A program made the translations under genes and the position numbers. 45,533 nucleotides of DNA. Source: Pelagicoccus sp. (GTDB taxonomy: Bacteria > Verrucomicrobiota > Verrucomicrobiia > Opitutales > Opitutaceae). Position 1 is the stretch's first letter. Every line of letters starts with the position of its first letter. The notes under the pieces are model-generated. The model did not search any database. It saw only the letters and a program-made list of their open reading frames with translations, and was not told the DNA's origin. Shown piece after piece: positions 8,001 to 15,711 of the stretch. Location: the NCBI GenBank assembly GCA_028284635.1, contig JANQRJ010000053.1, forward strand, positions 1 through 45,533, read 5' to 3'.

Positions 8001-8031
8001 AAATCCGTCGCGGGCCCGCGACGGATTTTTC
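8001..8031 (+). terminator. Rho-independent terminator after msrB
   Basis: A GC-rich stem (atccgtcgcg / cgcgacggat) with a 4-nt ggcc loop is followed by a short T-run, 27 nt after the msrB stop codon. Confidence 0.8.
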
Positions 8032-8055
8032 GCGTCCATCCAATCGCTTCTCCGC

Positions 8056-8099
8056 ATTTTCGATCTTCACTTTTCGCTCTTCGCTCTCCACTCCAACTA
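8056..8099 (+). other. Pyrimidine-rich leader with CTTC/CTC repeats
   Basis: Immediately before the ATG at 8101 lies a run of almost only C and T, built of imperfect repeats such as cttcacttttcgctcttcgc. No purine-rich Shine-Dalgarno is present. Similar tracts precede the genes starting at 12506 and 39110, and the minus-strand gene starting at 23794. Confidence 0.55.
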
Positions 8100-8100
8100 A

Positions 8101-8640
8101 ATGCCAGACACCCTGCAGCAGCTCCTAGCGCAACAATCGCCCAGCACGGCCGGCGTGCATGAAGCGGTCGCCCAACACAGCGAAAGCATCTTCGAAGAGT
8201 TTCATGGGATCCTTCCCTTCTTTCTCGGCAAGCGAAGACGCGGCACCTTCATCCAGCTCAGCCTGCCGAAAAACGTTACCGAGGACACCGAGGCCCTCCT
8301 GCAAACCGTCAGCGATCTCATCCTCGTCTACGAGCTCAAGCTAGCCTCCTTCGTATCCGCGGTTCGGATGCGCGACCGCAAAACAGGCCTAGCCAAAATC
8401 GGCGCCATGCTGCTCACTGCGGACAACGCCGGAAACAGCTTCCAACTGCACTGGGAGATGGAGTTCGACGGCAACTCGGACATCAGCTCCGCCCGACGAT
8501 CCGATGGCGAAGCGACAGTCATTCCAACCGAAGTGTGGCAGCAGATCTTTTCCCAGAAGCAAGAAGCCGAAGCCAAGACATTCTGCCACGAACGACTCGT
8601 CAGCCGCTTCGGCGGACCCGACAGCATACCGAAACTCTAG
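8101..8640 (+). CDS. Hypothetical protein upstream of aat
   Basis: A 179-aa protein I do not recognise. It is cytoplasmic (no signal peptide or membrane segment) with a mixed alpha/beta pattern. A helical N-terminus is followed by FLGKRRRGTFIQLSLPKN, a long helix DTEALLQTVSDLILVYELKL, a strand-rich middle (KIGAMLLTADNAGNSFQLHW) and an acidic segment. It is followed by aat after only 2 nt, so the two are surely co-transcribed and possibly coupled. The start follows a pyrimidine-rich leader instead of a Shine-Dalgarno. Nothing in it suggests a catalytic site. Confidence 0.7.
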   Translation: MPDTLQQLLAQQSPSTAGVHEAVAQHSESIFEEFHGILPFFLGKRRRGTFIQLSLPKNVTEDTEALLQTVSDLILVYELKLASFVSAVRMRDRKTGLAKIGAMLLTADNAGNSFQLHWEMEFDGNSDISSARRSDGEATVIPTEVWQQIFSQKQEAEAKTFCHERLVSRFGGPDSIPKL

Positions 8641-8642
8641 AC

Positions 8643-9344
8643 GTGCCCGACTTTCGGATACGAAATAGATTCGTCTTCCCTGACCCGAGACTAGCCGGAG
8701 CGGAGGGCCTTGTCGCTGCAGGTGGCGACCTGCAGCCGGAACGCCTTCTCTCCGCCTACTCTCAAGGCATCTTTCCCTGGTTTTCCGAGGGAGACCCCAT
8801 CATGTGGTTTTCTCCCGATCCACGGATGGTCCTGTATCCGGACGACTTTCGCCTCAGCGAATCGCTGCGCCGCGTCATCGCCTCCCAACGCTTCGAGTCG
8901 CGCATCGATACCGACTTCGAAACCGTCATCGCCGCATGCGCCGAAACGCCTCGACCCGGCCAAGACGGCACCTGGATCACCCGCGACATGCAGCAAGCCT
9001 ATATTGCTTTGCACCAGATCGGCTACGCTCACAGTTTCGAAACCTATCACGGCGGGAAGCTCGTTGGTGGTCTCTACGGCATTTCGCTCGGCAGCGCTTT
9101 CTTCGGGGAGTCGATGTTTCACCACGAAACCGATGCCTCGAAAGTGGCGTTCGCCCGAATGGTGTCCTACGTTCGCAAATACAGTTTCTCGCTCATCGAC
9201 GCCCAGCAGCCAACCGATCACCTACGTCGACTAGGAGCGCAGGAAGTGCCGCGAGATCGCTTTCTCGAGGAATTGGCTGAAGCCCTTGAGAAGCCCACTC
9301 GGCAAGGCAGTTGGTCTGACATTGCATCAATGACACGGCACTAG
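8643..9344 (+). CDS. aat: Leucyl/phenylalanyl-tRNA-protein transferase
   Basis: A 233-aa Aat enzyme, which transfers Leu or Phe from tRNA to N-terminal Arg/Lys residues and so marks proteins for ClpAP through the N-degron pathway. The family signature is intact: FPDPRLAGAEGLVAAGGDL at the N-terminus, AYSQGIFPWF, the WFSPDPRMVL block, GTWITRDMQQAY, and GGLYGISLGSAFFGESMF. The GTG start at 8643 lies 2 nt after the previous stop and gives the usual length. The last 4 bp overlap the convergent MauE-like gene. The C-terminal tail (about 15 residues) is not conserved. Confidence 0.93.
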   Translation: MPDFRIRNRFVFPDPRLAGAEGLVAAGGDLQPERLLSAYSQGIFPWFSEGDPIMWFSPDPRMVLYPDDFRLSESLRRVIASQRFESRIDTDFETVIAACAETPRPGQDGTWITRDMQQAYIALHQIGYAHSFETYHGGKLVGGLYGISLGSAFFGESMFHHETDASKVAFARMVSYVRKYSFSLIDAQQPTDHLRRLGAQEVPRDRFLEELAEALEKPTRQGSWSDIASMTRH

Positions 9345-9772
9345 TGGATATGGGAGCGCGTCTTGCCGAGAATCGATGCCCCGCATAGCACGACGAGCAG
9401 CAATAAGTTCTCCACGGTCTTGCGGACGTATTCCCAACCGCTCTCCACTACTCGAGAACCGAAACACCCGCAATCGAGCGTCAAGCCGCGCATTCCGCCT
9501 TGGATCACCAGAACGATAAATACCAGTAGCATGGCGCCCGTCAGCAAAGTCGCTCCGCGGCGCAGCCAACCAGTCGCCAAGCACACCGCCAGGAGCAGCT
9601 CCAAGATCGGGGCAAACAAGGCCAAGCCGCCAGCCACAACAAACGGAAAGACCTCATAGGTCAGCAGCGAGCTGAGAAACGCCTCGGGATCAAGAAGCTT
9701 CAAAATCGCCGCGTAGCCAAACACGCCCGCTACGATCCAATAGAGAACCCAACTAATCGCTCGCCTGCTCAT
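9341..9772 (-). CDS. MauE/DoxX-type redox-associated membrane protein
   Basis: A 143-aa integral membrane protein with four predicted helices (WVLYWIVAGVFGYAAILKLL, FPFVVAGGLALFAPILELLL, a third around LLTGAMLLVFIVLVIQGGM, and ENLLLLVVLCGASIL). The LTLDCGCFGSRV motif between helices 3 and 4 is characteristic of MauE-like proteins, which are related to DoxX and implicated in envelope disulfide or redox chemistry. The ATG overlaps the stop of the upstream rhodanese gene by 4 bp, so the pair forms a coupled operon. A role moving reducing or sulfur equivalents with the rhodanese is an inference from this linkage. Confidence 0.78.
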   Translation of the reverse strand: MSRRAISWVLYWIVAGVFGYAAILKLLDPEAFLSSLLTYEVFPFVVAGGLALFAPILELLLAVCLATGWLRRGATLLTGAMLLVFIVLVIQGGMRGLTLDCGCFGSRVVESGWEYVRKTVENLLLLVVLCGASILGKTRSHIH

Positions 9773-10194
9773 AGCCGTTTTCCAACCAAGCCAGCATCCT
9801 GCAAAGCCTCCCATCCACCGCTAAGCGAATAGGCCTCCTCCACGCCTAGCTCGTTTCTCAGCCGTTCCGCCACCTGCCGCGAGCGAAGACAAGCCGAGGT
9901 GGAGCAGTAGACCACGATCGGCGAGCCCGGCGTCCAAACGTCCAGCAAGGCTACGAACCCTTCTTCCCAACTGTCTTCGCTGACCAGCAAGGCAGACGGC
10001 AAATGGCTTTCCTCGAATTCCTGCGCGCTGCGAGCGTCGATCCAGATCGCTTCATCCAGGTCCAAAGCCTCCTCAAGCTCGATCTCGAACTCCGATGTAC
10101 TCCAGGGCACCGCATCCGGCCGCAAGAAAAAGCTGCCCGCGCTCAAAAGCAGCGCCGCAAAGACAATCACGCCCGCTTCGACAAGACCCTTCAT
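9769..10194 (-). CDS. Membrane-anchored rhodanese-like protein
   Basis: A 141-aa protein with one N-terminal membrane segment (VEAGVIVFAALLLSAGSFFL) and a single rhodanese domain, probably on the periplasmic side. The domain shows IWIDARSAQEFEESHLPSA (the CH2A region) and an active-site cysteine, Cys97, in VVYCSTSACLRSRQVAERL. The C-terminal LSGGWEALQDAG closes the fold. It is translationally coupled to the MauE-like gene. The ATG at 10194 was taken; a TTG at 10224 with a GAGG 9 nt upstream would add ten residues and cannot be excluded. Rhodaneses transfer sulfane sulfur, but the physiological substrate here is unknown. Confidence 0.75.
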   Translation of the reverse strand: MKGLVEAGVIVFAALLLSAGSFFLRPDAVPWSTSEFEIELEEALDLDEAIWIDARSAQEFEESHLPSALLVSEDSWEEGFVALLDVWTPGSPIVVYCSTSACLRSRQVAERLRNELGVEEAYSLSGGWEALQDAGLVGKRL

Positions 10195-10296
10195 GCGAAG
10201 GAAATCAAGCCAAGGTCCCGACAAGGAGTCCAGCCTCTAAGAACGGCGACCCGCTCCAGAGACGCGATTCTAAGAAAACGAAAAAAAAGCTTGTCA

Positions 10297-10314
10297 TAGA
10301 CGAACAGTCAACTA
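10297..10314. promoter_or_regulatory. Probable TetR operator O1
   Basis: The 18-mer TAGACGAACAGTCAACTA lies 13 bp before the tetR start and is nearly identical (16 of 18) to the 18-mer at 11001-11018 before the efflux operon. Both are imperfect palindromes bounded by TAG and CTA. The pairing of sites at both promoters is the classic layout of an autoregulated TetR-family repressor. Confidence 0.7.
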
Positions 10315-10327
10315 TCAAGTCCAACCC

Positions 10328-10945
10328 ATGGGAAGAACATCCGATGCCAAAGAGCGGCTCATGGCCGCCATAATAGACCTAGTCTCGGAAGGTAGCTACG
10401 GTTCGTTGCGCATCGATGACATCTGCAAGCGGGCCGACGTCAAAAAGGGCAGCTTCTACTATTTCTTCCCATCCAAGGAGGATCTCATCATCGACGCATT
10501 GGAACACATGTGGACCAAGGATTGGAAACCGTTCCTGGACGCAAGCTTCTCACCCTCGCTCCCCCCTCTCGAACGCCTGCGCAACTACTTGAAAAACGGT
10601 GTGGCCAAGCAAGAGGAGCTCGCAGAGAAAAGCGGCAAGGTCCAAGGATGCTCCATCCTCTCCCTCGCTTCCGAGGTAAGCTCGCAGGACGAACGAGTGG
10701 CGGAAAAGGCCCGCGACGTCTTCTCCCGCAAGCGCCGCTATCTGGAGTCCTGTATCAGAGACGCCATCGCCGAAGGCGAAATCCCCGAATGCGACGCCGC
10801 CAAACGAGCCGCCTGCCTATGGTCCTATCTAGAAGGAGCTCTCGTCCAGGCCCGCATCCTGAACAGCCTCGAGCCCATCCGGCAAATGCCGCACATGGCC
10901 ATCGCGCTCATCAAAGCCTCCAACAAAGCCGAGATCGCTAGATAG
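10328..10945 (+). CDS. TetR/AcrR family transcriptional regulator of the efflux operon
   Basis: A 205-aa TetR-family repressor. Residues 5-52 hold the DNA-binding domain with the typical ICKRADVKKGSFYYFFPSKE helix-turn-helix and the following LIIDAL helix. The ligand-binding part (GCSILSLASEVSSQDERV, then CIRDAIAEGEIP) resembles the AcuR/YcdC-like C-terminal domain of one TetR subgroup. It directly precedes the adaptor, RND pump and channel genes on the same strand. Matching operators lie in front of it and in front of the adaptor gene, so it most likely represses both and is released by a pump substrate. The inducer is unknown. Confidence 0.88.
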   Translation: MGRTSDAKERLMAAIIDLVSEGSYGSLRIDDICKRADVKKGSFYYFFPSKEDLIIDALEHMWTKDWKPFLDASFSPSLPPLERLRNYLKNGVAKQEELAEKSGKVQGCSILSLASEVSSQDERVAEKARDVFSRKRRYLESCIRDAIAEGEIPECDAAKRAACLWSYLEGALVQARILNSLEPIRQMPHMAIALIKASNKAEIAR

Positions 10946-11000
10946 CGAAACCCCCTCTTCCGCAAACGCGACTTCCGCGTCTATTTTTTGCCCTCTTTAC

Positions 11001-11018
11001 TAGATAAACAGTCAACTA
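11001..11018. promoter_or_regulatory. Probable TetR operator O2
   Basis: The 18-mer TAGATAAACAGTCAACTA lies 33 bp upstream of the adaptor gene start and matches O1 at 10297-10314 except at two central-left positions. It sits where it would block the operon promoter. Confidence 0.7.
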
Positions 11019-11051
11019 TTTAACGCCAACCAACACTCGAAAAGAACCAAG

Positions 11052-12293
11052 ATGAACACCAACGACCACAACGCATCCGACTCGAAAACCACTGCCGCCC
11101 ATCAACCACGCCACAGATCGAAACGCCGACGCGCCGCGATAGCCACCGCCTCTCTCGCAGCCTTCGCCATCGTCTCCGCCGGCGTCTGGTACAATGCCCA
11201 AGCCGCCAACACCGACACCCCTCCCGTCACGCCAAACGTTCCGGTAGTAACAGTCGCTCCCGCCGAGCAACGCGTGATGGCCGAGCTCGAAGAGTTCACC
11301 GGGCGTGTCGCCGCCACCGAAACCGTCGATCTCAGACCGCAAGTCTCCGGCCGTATCAGCCACATAGGCTTCCAGGCCGGCGAGCTGGTGAAAACGGGGC
11401 AAACACTCTTCCAGATTGAACCCCGAAGCTTCCAAGCTGCCGTAGATGCCGCAAAAGCCACCGTGGCAAACGCCCAAGCCCGCTACGACTCAGCGCAACG
11501 CGAAGCCGATCGAGCCACCGCCCTGCTTGCAGCGAGAGCCATCTCGAACGAGGAAGCCGAGACCCGCCAAAGCGCCGCAGCCCAAGCGAAAGCCCAGCTC
11601 CTGCTCGCCCAGGCCTCCCTCGAAACTGCGAACATCGAACTCGAACGCACGCGAGTCGTCGCTCCTATCTCCGGTCGCATCAGCCGAGCCTATGTGACCA
11701 CCGGCAACCTCGTGTCCGGCAACCCATCAGCCGCCACGCTGCTCACCACCATCGTCGCCACCGGTTCCGCCCACGTCTATATAGATATCGACGAGGCCAC
11801 CCTGCTCGCCTTCCGTCAACAACATGCGCAGAGCGGCAGCGCCACGCGCATCCCGGCCGAACTCAAGCTCGAACATGAAGATACGTACTCGCGTGTTGGA
11901 TACATCGAATCCTTCGACAACCGTATCGATACCACTACCGGCAGTCTCGCCACCCGTCTCTACTTCGACGACCCTGAAGAAACACTCCTGCCCGGCCTCT
12001 ACGCCCAAGTCCGCATCCCTCTCAGCCAACCAGCCGAGAAGATTCTGGTCAGCGAACGCGCCATCGGCACCGACCAAAGCCAGAAGTTCGTGCTCGCCGT
12101 GCAGGAAAACGGCTCCGTCGCCTACCGCGCTGTCGATCTCGGTCCTTCACTCGACGGCAAGCGTATCATCCGAGCCGGGCTCGGCGGCGGCGAACGCGTC
12201 ATTGTGAACGGACTGCAACGCGTCCGCCCAGGCATGACCGTGCAGGCAATCCCAGCGCCGCCCATCGGAGCGACTGCCGTAGCCTCGAAGTAA
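11052..12293 (+). CDS. RND efflux periplasmic adaptor (MexA/AcrA type)
   Basis: A 413-aa membrane fusion protein linking the inner membrane RND pump to the outer membrane channel. After a basic cytoplasmic stretch (HRSKRRRAA) comes a signal or anchor helix (about residues 30-50). The lipoyl half-motif LRPQVSGRISHIGFQAGELV follows, then a long coiled-coil hairpin with Ala/Gln-rich helices (about 130-210), the second lipoyl half ELERTRVVAPISGRI, and beta-barrel and membrane-proximal domains (GLYAQVRIPL, GLQRVRPGMTV). No lipobox cysteine is seen, so it is anchored by the N-terminal helix. It is the first gene after operator O2. Confidence 0.9.
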   Translation: MNTNDHNASDSKTTAAHQPRHRSKRRRAAIATASLAAFAIVSAGVWYNAQAANTDTPPVTPNVPVVTVAPAEQRVMAELEEFTGRVAATETVDLRPQVSGRISHIGFQAGELVKTGQTLFQIEPRSFQAAVDAAKATVANAQARYDSAQREADRATALLAARAISNEEAETRQSAAAQAKAQLLLAQASLETANIELERTRVVAPISGRISRAYVTTGNLVSGNPSAATLLTTIVATGSAHVYIDIDEATLLAFRQQHAQSGSATRIPAELKLEHEDTYSRVGYIESFDNRIDTTTGSLATRLYFDDPEETLLPGLYAQVRIPLSQPAEKILVSERAIGTDQSQKFVLAVQENGSVAYRAVDLGPSLDGKRIIRAGLGGGERVIVNGLQRVRPGMTVQAIPAPPIGATAVASK

Positions 12294-12315
12294 AACCGGA
12301 GCGCGAAATCAAACC

Positions 12316-12372
12316 GTAGCCGAAGTCGAAAGACTTTGGATCCACAACCCAATCTCTTTCGAGATCGGCTAC
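12316..12372. repeat. GTAG/CTAC-bounded palindrome between adaptor and pump genes
   Basis: Arms of 17 nt (gtagccgaagtcgaaag and ctttcgagatcggctac) pair with two mismatches around a 23-nt loop. Starting GTAG and ending CTAC, it matches the general plan of the other REP-type repeats here. It lies in the untranslated gap inside the efflux operon, where a hairpin could influence mRNA stability or relative expression. Confidence 0.65.
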
Positions 12373-12430
12373 GCCCGCTCAAGGCCCAAACCGGCCTGCC
12401 AAAGCGACTGCTTCGCCCAAATCCAAGCCA

Positions 12431-12472
12431 CCAGCTCTCTCCTTTTCACCACTCGCTCTTCACCACTCACAA
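12431..12472 (+). other. Pyrimidine-rich leader before the RND pump gene
   Basis: A C/T-rich stretch with imperfect repeats (cactcgctcttcaccactca) lies about 40 bp before the ATG at 12506. It closely resembles the leader at 8056-8099. No Shine-Dalgarno is obvious between it and the start. Confidence 0.45.
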
Positions 12473-12505
12473 TTCGGCGCGCCTCGCGCCGTGCCGCCAA
12501 CGGTC

Positions 12506-15500
12506 ATGAATATCTCCGACTTTTTCATCAAGCGCCCGATCTTCGCCGGAGTGCTTTCCATCATCATCTTCCTCGTGGGAGCTCTCTCCCTTTGGAAGCT
12601 CCCGGTATCGGAATATCCGGAAGTCGTGCCGCCGACCGTCGTCGTTCGCGCATCCTATCCCGGAGCCAATCCCAAGACCATCGCCGAAACCGTCGCCGCG
12701 CCGCTCGAGCAAGCCATCAACGGGGTGGAAAACTCCCTTTACATGTTCTCCCAAGCGACCAGCGACGGAGCTCTCAGCCTCACTATCACTTTCGCTCTCG
12801 GCACCAACCTCGATACGGCCCAAGTGCAAGTGCAGAATCGAGTCGCTCAAGCCCTGCCAAAGCTGCCTGAAGAAGTGCGTCGTCTTGGCGTGACAACTAC
12901 AAAGACTTCGCCCGACCTGCTCATGGTCGTGCACCTCACCAGCCCAGACGATCGCTACGACGACATCTACGTGCGCAACTACGCGACTCTCCAAGTGCGC
13001 GACGTGCTCGCCCGTCTCAACGGCGTGGGAGAAGTGCGCATCTTCGGCTCTGGCGACTACGCCATGCGTGTCTGGCTCGATCCGAACAAGATGAGCTCCC
13101 TTGGCCTCGTACCAGGAGACGTGGTCGCCGCGATCCGCGAGCAAAACGTGCAGGTCGCCGCCGGCGCTATCGGCCAGCAACCCCTCTCCGCTCCCACGGA
13201 CACGCAACTGCTGATCAACACCCAAGGACGCCTCGCCACGGAGGAAGAGTTCGCCGATATCATCGTGAAAACCGGAGCCGACACCGAAACCGTCCGTCTG
13301 GGCGAAGTCGCTCGCATAGAATTGGGCGCCTCCCAGTACTCGCTGCGCTCCCTGCTGAACAACCAGCCCGCCGTCGCCCTGCCCATCTCTCAGTTGCCCG
13401 GCTCGAACGCGATTGCCGTCTCCGACGCCGTGCGGGCCACCATGGCCGAACTCTCGGAGAACTTTCCCGAAGGCCTCGACTACAAGATCGTCTACGATCC
13501 CACCATCTTCGTGCGCAGCTCCATCAGCGCCGTAGTGCAGACCTTGCTCGAAGCGCTCGCCCTGGTGGTCCTTGTAGTTATATTGTTCCTACAGAACTGG
13601 CGAGCCTCCATCATTCCGCTGGCAGCCGTACCGGTTTCGCTGGTCGGCACGCTAGCCGTCATGCTGGCCCTCGGCTTTTCCATCAACGCGCTATCGCTCT
13701 TCGGACTGGTACTCGCTATCGGCATCGTCGTGGACGACGCCATCGTAGTCGTGGAAAACGTGGAGCGAAACATCGACCTTGGATACAGTCCATTCGAGGC
13801 CACTCGCATCGCCATGAAGGAAGTCACGGGACCGATCATCGCTACCACGCTCGTGCTCGCCGCAGTATTCATCCCAACCGCTTTCATCACCGGCCTAAGC
13901 GGCCAGTTCTACAAGCAATTCGCCATCACCATCGCGATCTCCACCTTCATCTCGACCATCAACTCGCTCACGCTTTCGCCCGCCCTGAGCGCCATCCTGC
14001 TGAAAAACCGGCAAGCTCCCAAGGACGCGCTCACCCGCTTCATCGACGCCGCCTTCGGCTGGTTCTTCCGACCCTTCAACCGCTTCTTCGAGTGGACCGC
14101 CGGTCGTTACGCAAACGGCGTGAAACGCCTCATCCGCTTTTCCGCCCTCACTCTCACGCTCTACGCCGGACTTCTCGTCCTTACAGGCTGGAGCTTCAAG
14201 ACCACGCCCACCGGCTTCATCCCGACCCAGGACAAAGGCTACCTCGTCGCCTTCGCCCAGCTGCCAGACGCCGCCTCTCTCGACCGCACCGACGAAGTTA
14301 TCCGCCGCATGACGGAAATCGCCCTGGCCCACCCAGGCGTGTCAAACGCCGTCGCCTTCCCAGGCCTTTCCATCAACGGCTTCACCAACTCCCCAAACAG
14401 CGGCATCGTCTTCGCCACCCTGGATCCTTTCGAGGATCGCCGCAGCGAAGAGCTATCCGGTCAAGCGATCGCCAATGCTCTGCAACATAAGTTCGGCGAA
14501 ATCCAAGACGCCTTCATAGCCATCTTCCCTCCACCACCCGTGCAAGGGCTCGGCACCACCGCAGGCTTCAAGCTCTACGTCGAAGACCGGGCCGATCTCG
14601 GCCTCGACGCTCTCTACACCGCCACTCAGCAGCTTATAGCCGACGGCTACGCGAGCGGCGAACTCGCCGGGCTGTTCTCCAGCTTCACCATCAATACCCC
14701 GCAGCTCCAAGCCGACGTCGATCGCGAGAAAGCCAAGCAGCAAGGCATCTCCCTCAACACGCTCTACGAAACGATGCAGGTGTATCTAGGATCTCAATAC
14801 GTCAACGATTTCAACCGCTTCGGTCGCACCTACCAAGTCGTCACGCAAGCCGATGCCGAGTTCCGCGACAATGCCCAGGATATCGCCCGCCTGAAGACCC
14901 GCAACGCCAACGGCGAGATGGTACCGCTCGGCGCCGTGCTCAAGGTCAGCGAAACCTACGGCCCAGACCGCGTCATGCGCTACAACGGCTACCCCGCCGC
15001 CGAGATCAACGGAGCGCCCGCTCCCGGCGTCAGCAGCGGTCAAGCCCAAGCCGCCATCGCCAGGCTGGCCGACGAGAAGCTGCCTCAAGGCATGGCCTTC
15101 GATTGGACCGAGCTCACCTACCAGCAAGTCCTCGCAGGCAACGCCGGACTCTTCGTCTACCCGATCTCCATCCTGCTGGTCTTCCTCGTGCTCTCCGCCC
15201 AGTACGAAAGCTTCCGCCTGCCGCTGGCCGTCCTTCTCATCGTGCCCATGGCCCTGCTCGCCGCGCTCACCGGAGTCTGGCTGACCGACGGAGACAACAA
15301 CATCTTCACCCAGATCGCCCTCATCGTGCTCATCGGTCTGGCCGCGAAAAACGCCATCCTCATCGTGGAATTCGCCGCCCAGAAACGCAGCGAAGGCCTT
15401 TCTCCAATCAATGCAGCCATCGAAGCCGCCCGGCTCCGCCTGCGGCCCATCCTTATGACCAGCATCGCCTTCATCGCCGGCGTCTACCCGCTCGTCGCCT

Positions 15501-15673
15501 CCACCGGAGCCGGGGCGGAGATGCGCCAGGCCATCGGCATCGCCGTCTTCTCCGGCATGATCGGAGTCACCCTCTTCGGCATCTTCCTCACGCCCGTCTT
15601 CTACGCCGTCCTGGAAAGAATCGGCTTCAAAAAGCCCGTCGAAGAACCAATCACCTCAATCGCAAATTCGTAG
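12506..15673 (+). CDS. RND multidrug efflux pump, HAE1 family (AcrB/MexF-like)
   Basis: A 1055-aa inner membrane proton/drug antiporter of full family length with twelve membrane helices and two large periplasmic loops. The N-terminus ISDFFIKRPIFAGVLSII is typical of HAE1 pumps. The proton-relay aspartates of TM4 are Asp410 and Asp411 in IVVDDAIVVVENVERN, matching AcrB Asp407/Asp408. The LIGLAAKNAILIVEFA block marks TM10, and the GLSGQFYKQFAITIAIS and AEMRQAIGIAVFSGM segments are conserved. The ATG at 12506 was preferred to a GTG at 12491 because it gives the canonical start. It works with the adaptor and channel encoded on either side. Confidence 0.95.
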   Translation: MNISDFFIKRPIFAGVLSIIIFLVGALSLWKLPVSEYPEVVPPTVVVRASYPGANPKTIAETVAAPLEQAINGVENSLYMFSQATSDGALSLTITFALGTNLDTAQVQVQNRVAQALPKLPEEVRRLGVTTTKTSPDLLMVVHLTSPDDRYDDIYVRNYATLQVRDVLARLNGVGEVRIFGSGDYAMRVWLDPNKMSSLGLVPGDVVAAIREQNVQVAAGAIGQQPLSAPTDTQLLINTQGRLATEEEFADIIVKTGADTETVRLGEVARIELGASQYSLRSLLNNQPAVALPISQLPGSNAIAVSDAVRATMAELSENFPEGLDYKIVYDPTIFVRSSISAVVQTLLEALALVVLVVILFLQNWRASIIPLAAVPVSLVGTLAVMLALGFSINALSLFGLVLAIGIVVDDAIVVVENVERNIDLGYSPFEATRIAMKEVTGPIIATTLVLAAVFIPTAFITGLSGQFYKQFAITIAISTFISTINSLTLSPALSAILLKNRQAPKDALTRFIDAAFGWFFRPFNRFFEWTAGRYANGVKRLIRFSALTLTLYAGLLVLTGWSFKTTPTGFIPTQDKGYLVAFAQLPDAASLDRTDEVIRRMTEIALAHPGVSNAVAFPGLSINGFTNSPNSGIVFATLDPFEDRRSEELSGQAIANALQHKFGEIQDAFIAIFPPPPVQGLGTTAGFKLYVEDRADLGLDALYTATQQLIADGYASGELAGLFSSFTINTPQLQADVDREKAKQQGISLNTLYETMQVYLGSQYVNDFNRFGRTYQVVTQADAEFRDNAQDIARLKTRNANGEMVPLGAVLKVSETYGPDRVMRYNGYPAAEINGAPAPGVSSGQAQAAIARLADEKLPQGMAFDWTELTYQQVLAGNAGLFVYPISILLVFLVLSAQYESFRLPLAVLLIVPMALLAALTGVWLTDGDNNIFTQIALIVLIGLAAKNAILIVEFAAQKRSEGLSPINAAIEAARLRLRPILMTSIAFIAGVYPLVASTGAGAEMRQAIGIAVFSGMIGVTLFGIFLTPVFYAVLERIGFKKPVEEPITSIANS

Positions 15674-15711
15674 TCAAGGAACCACTACACATTTCCCAGG
15701 AGACAATACTC

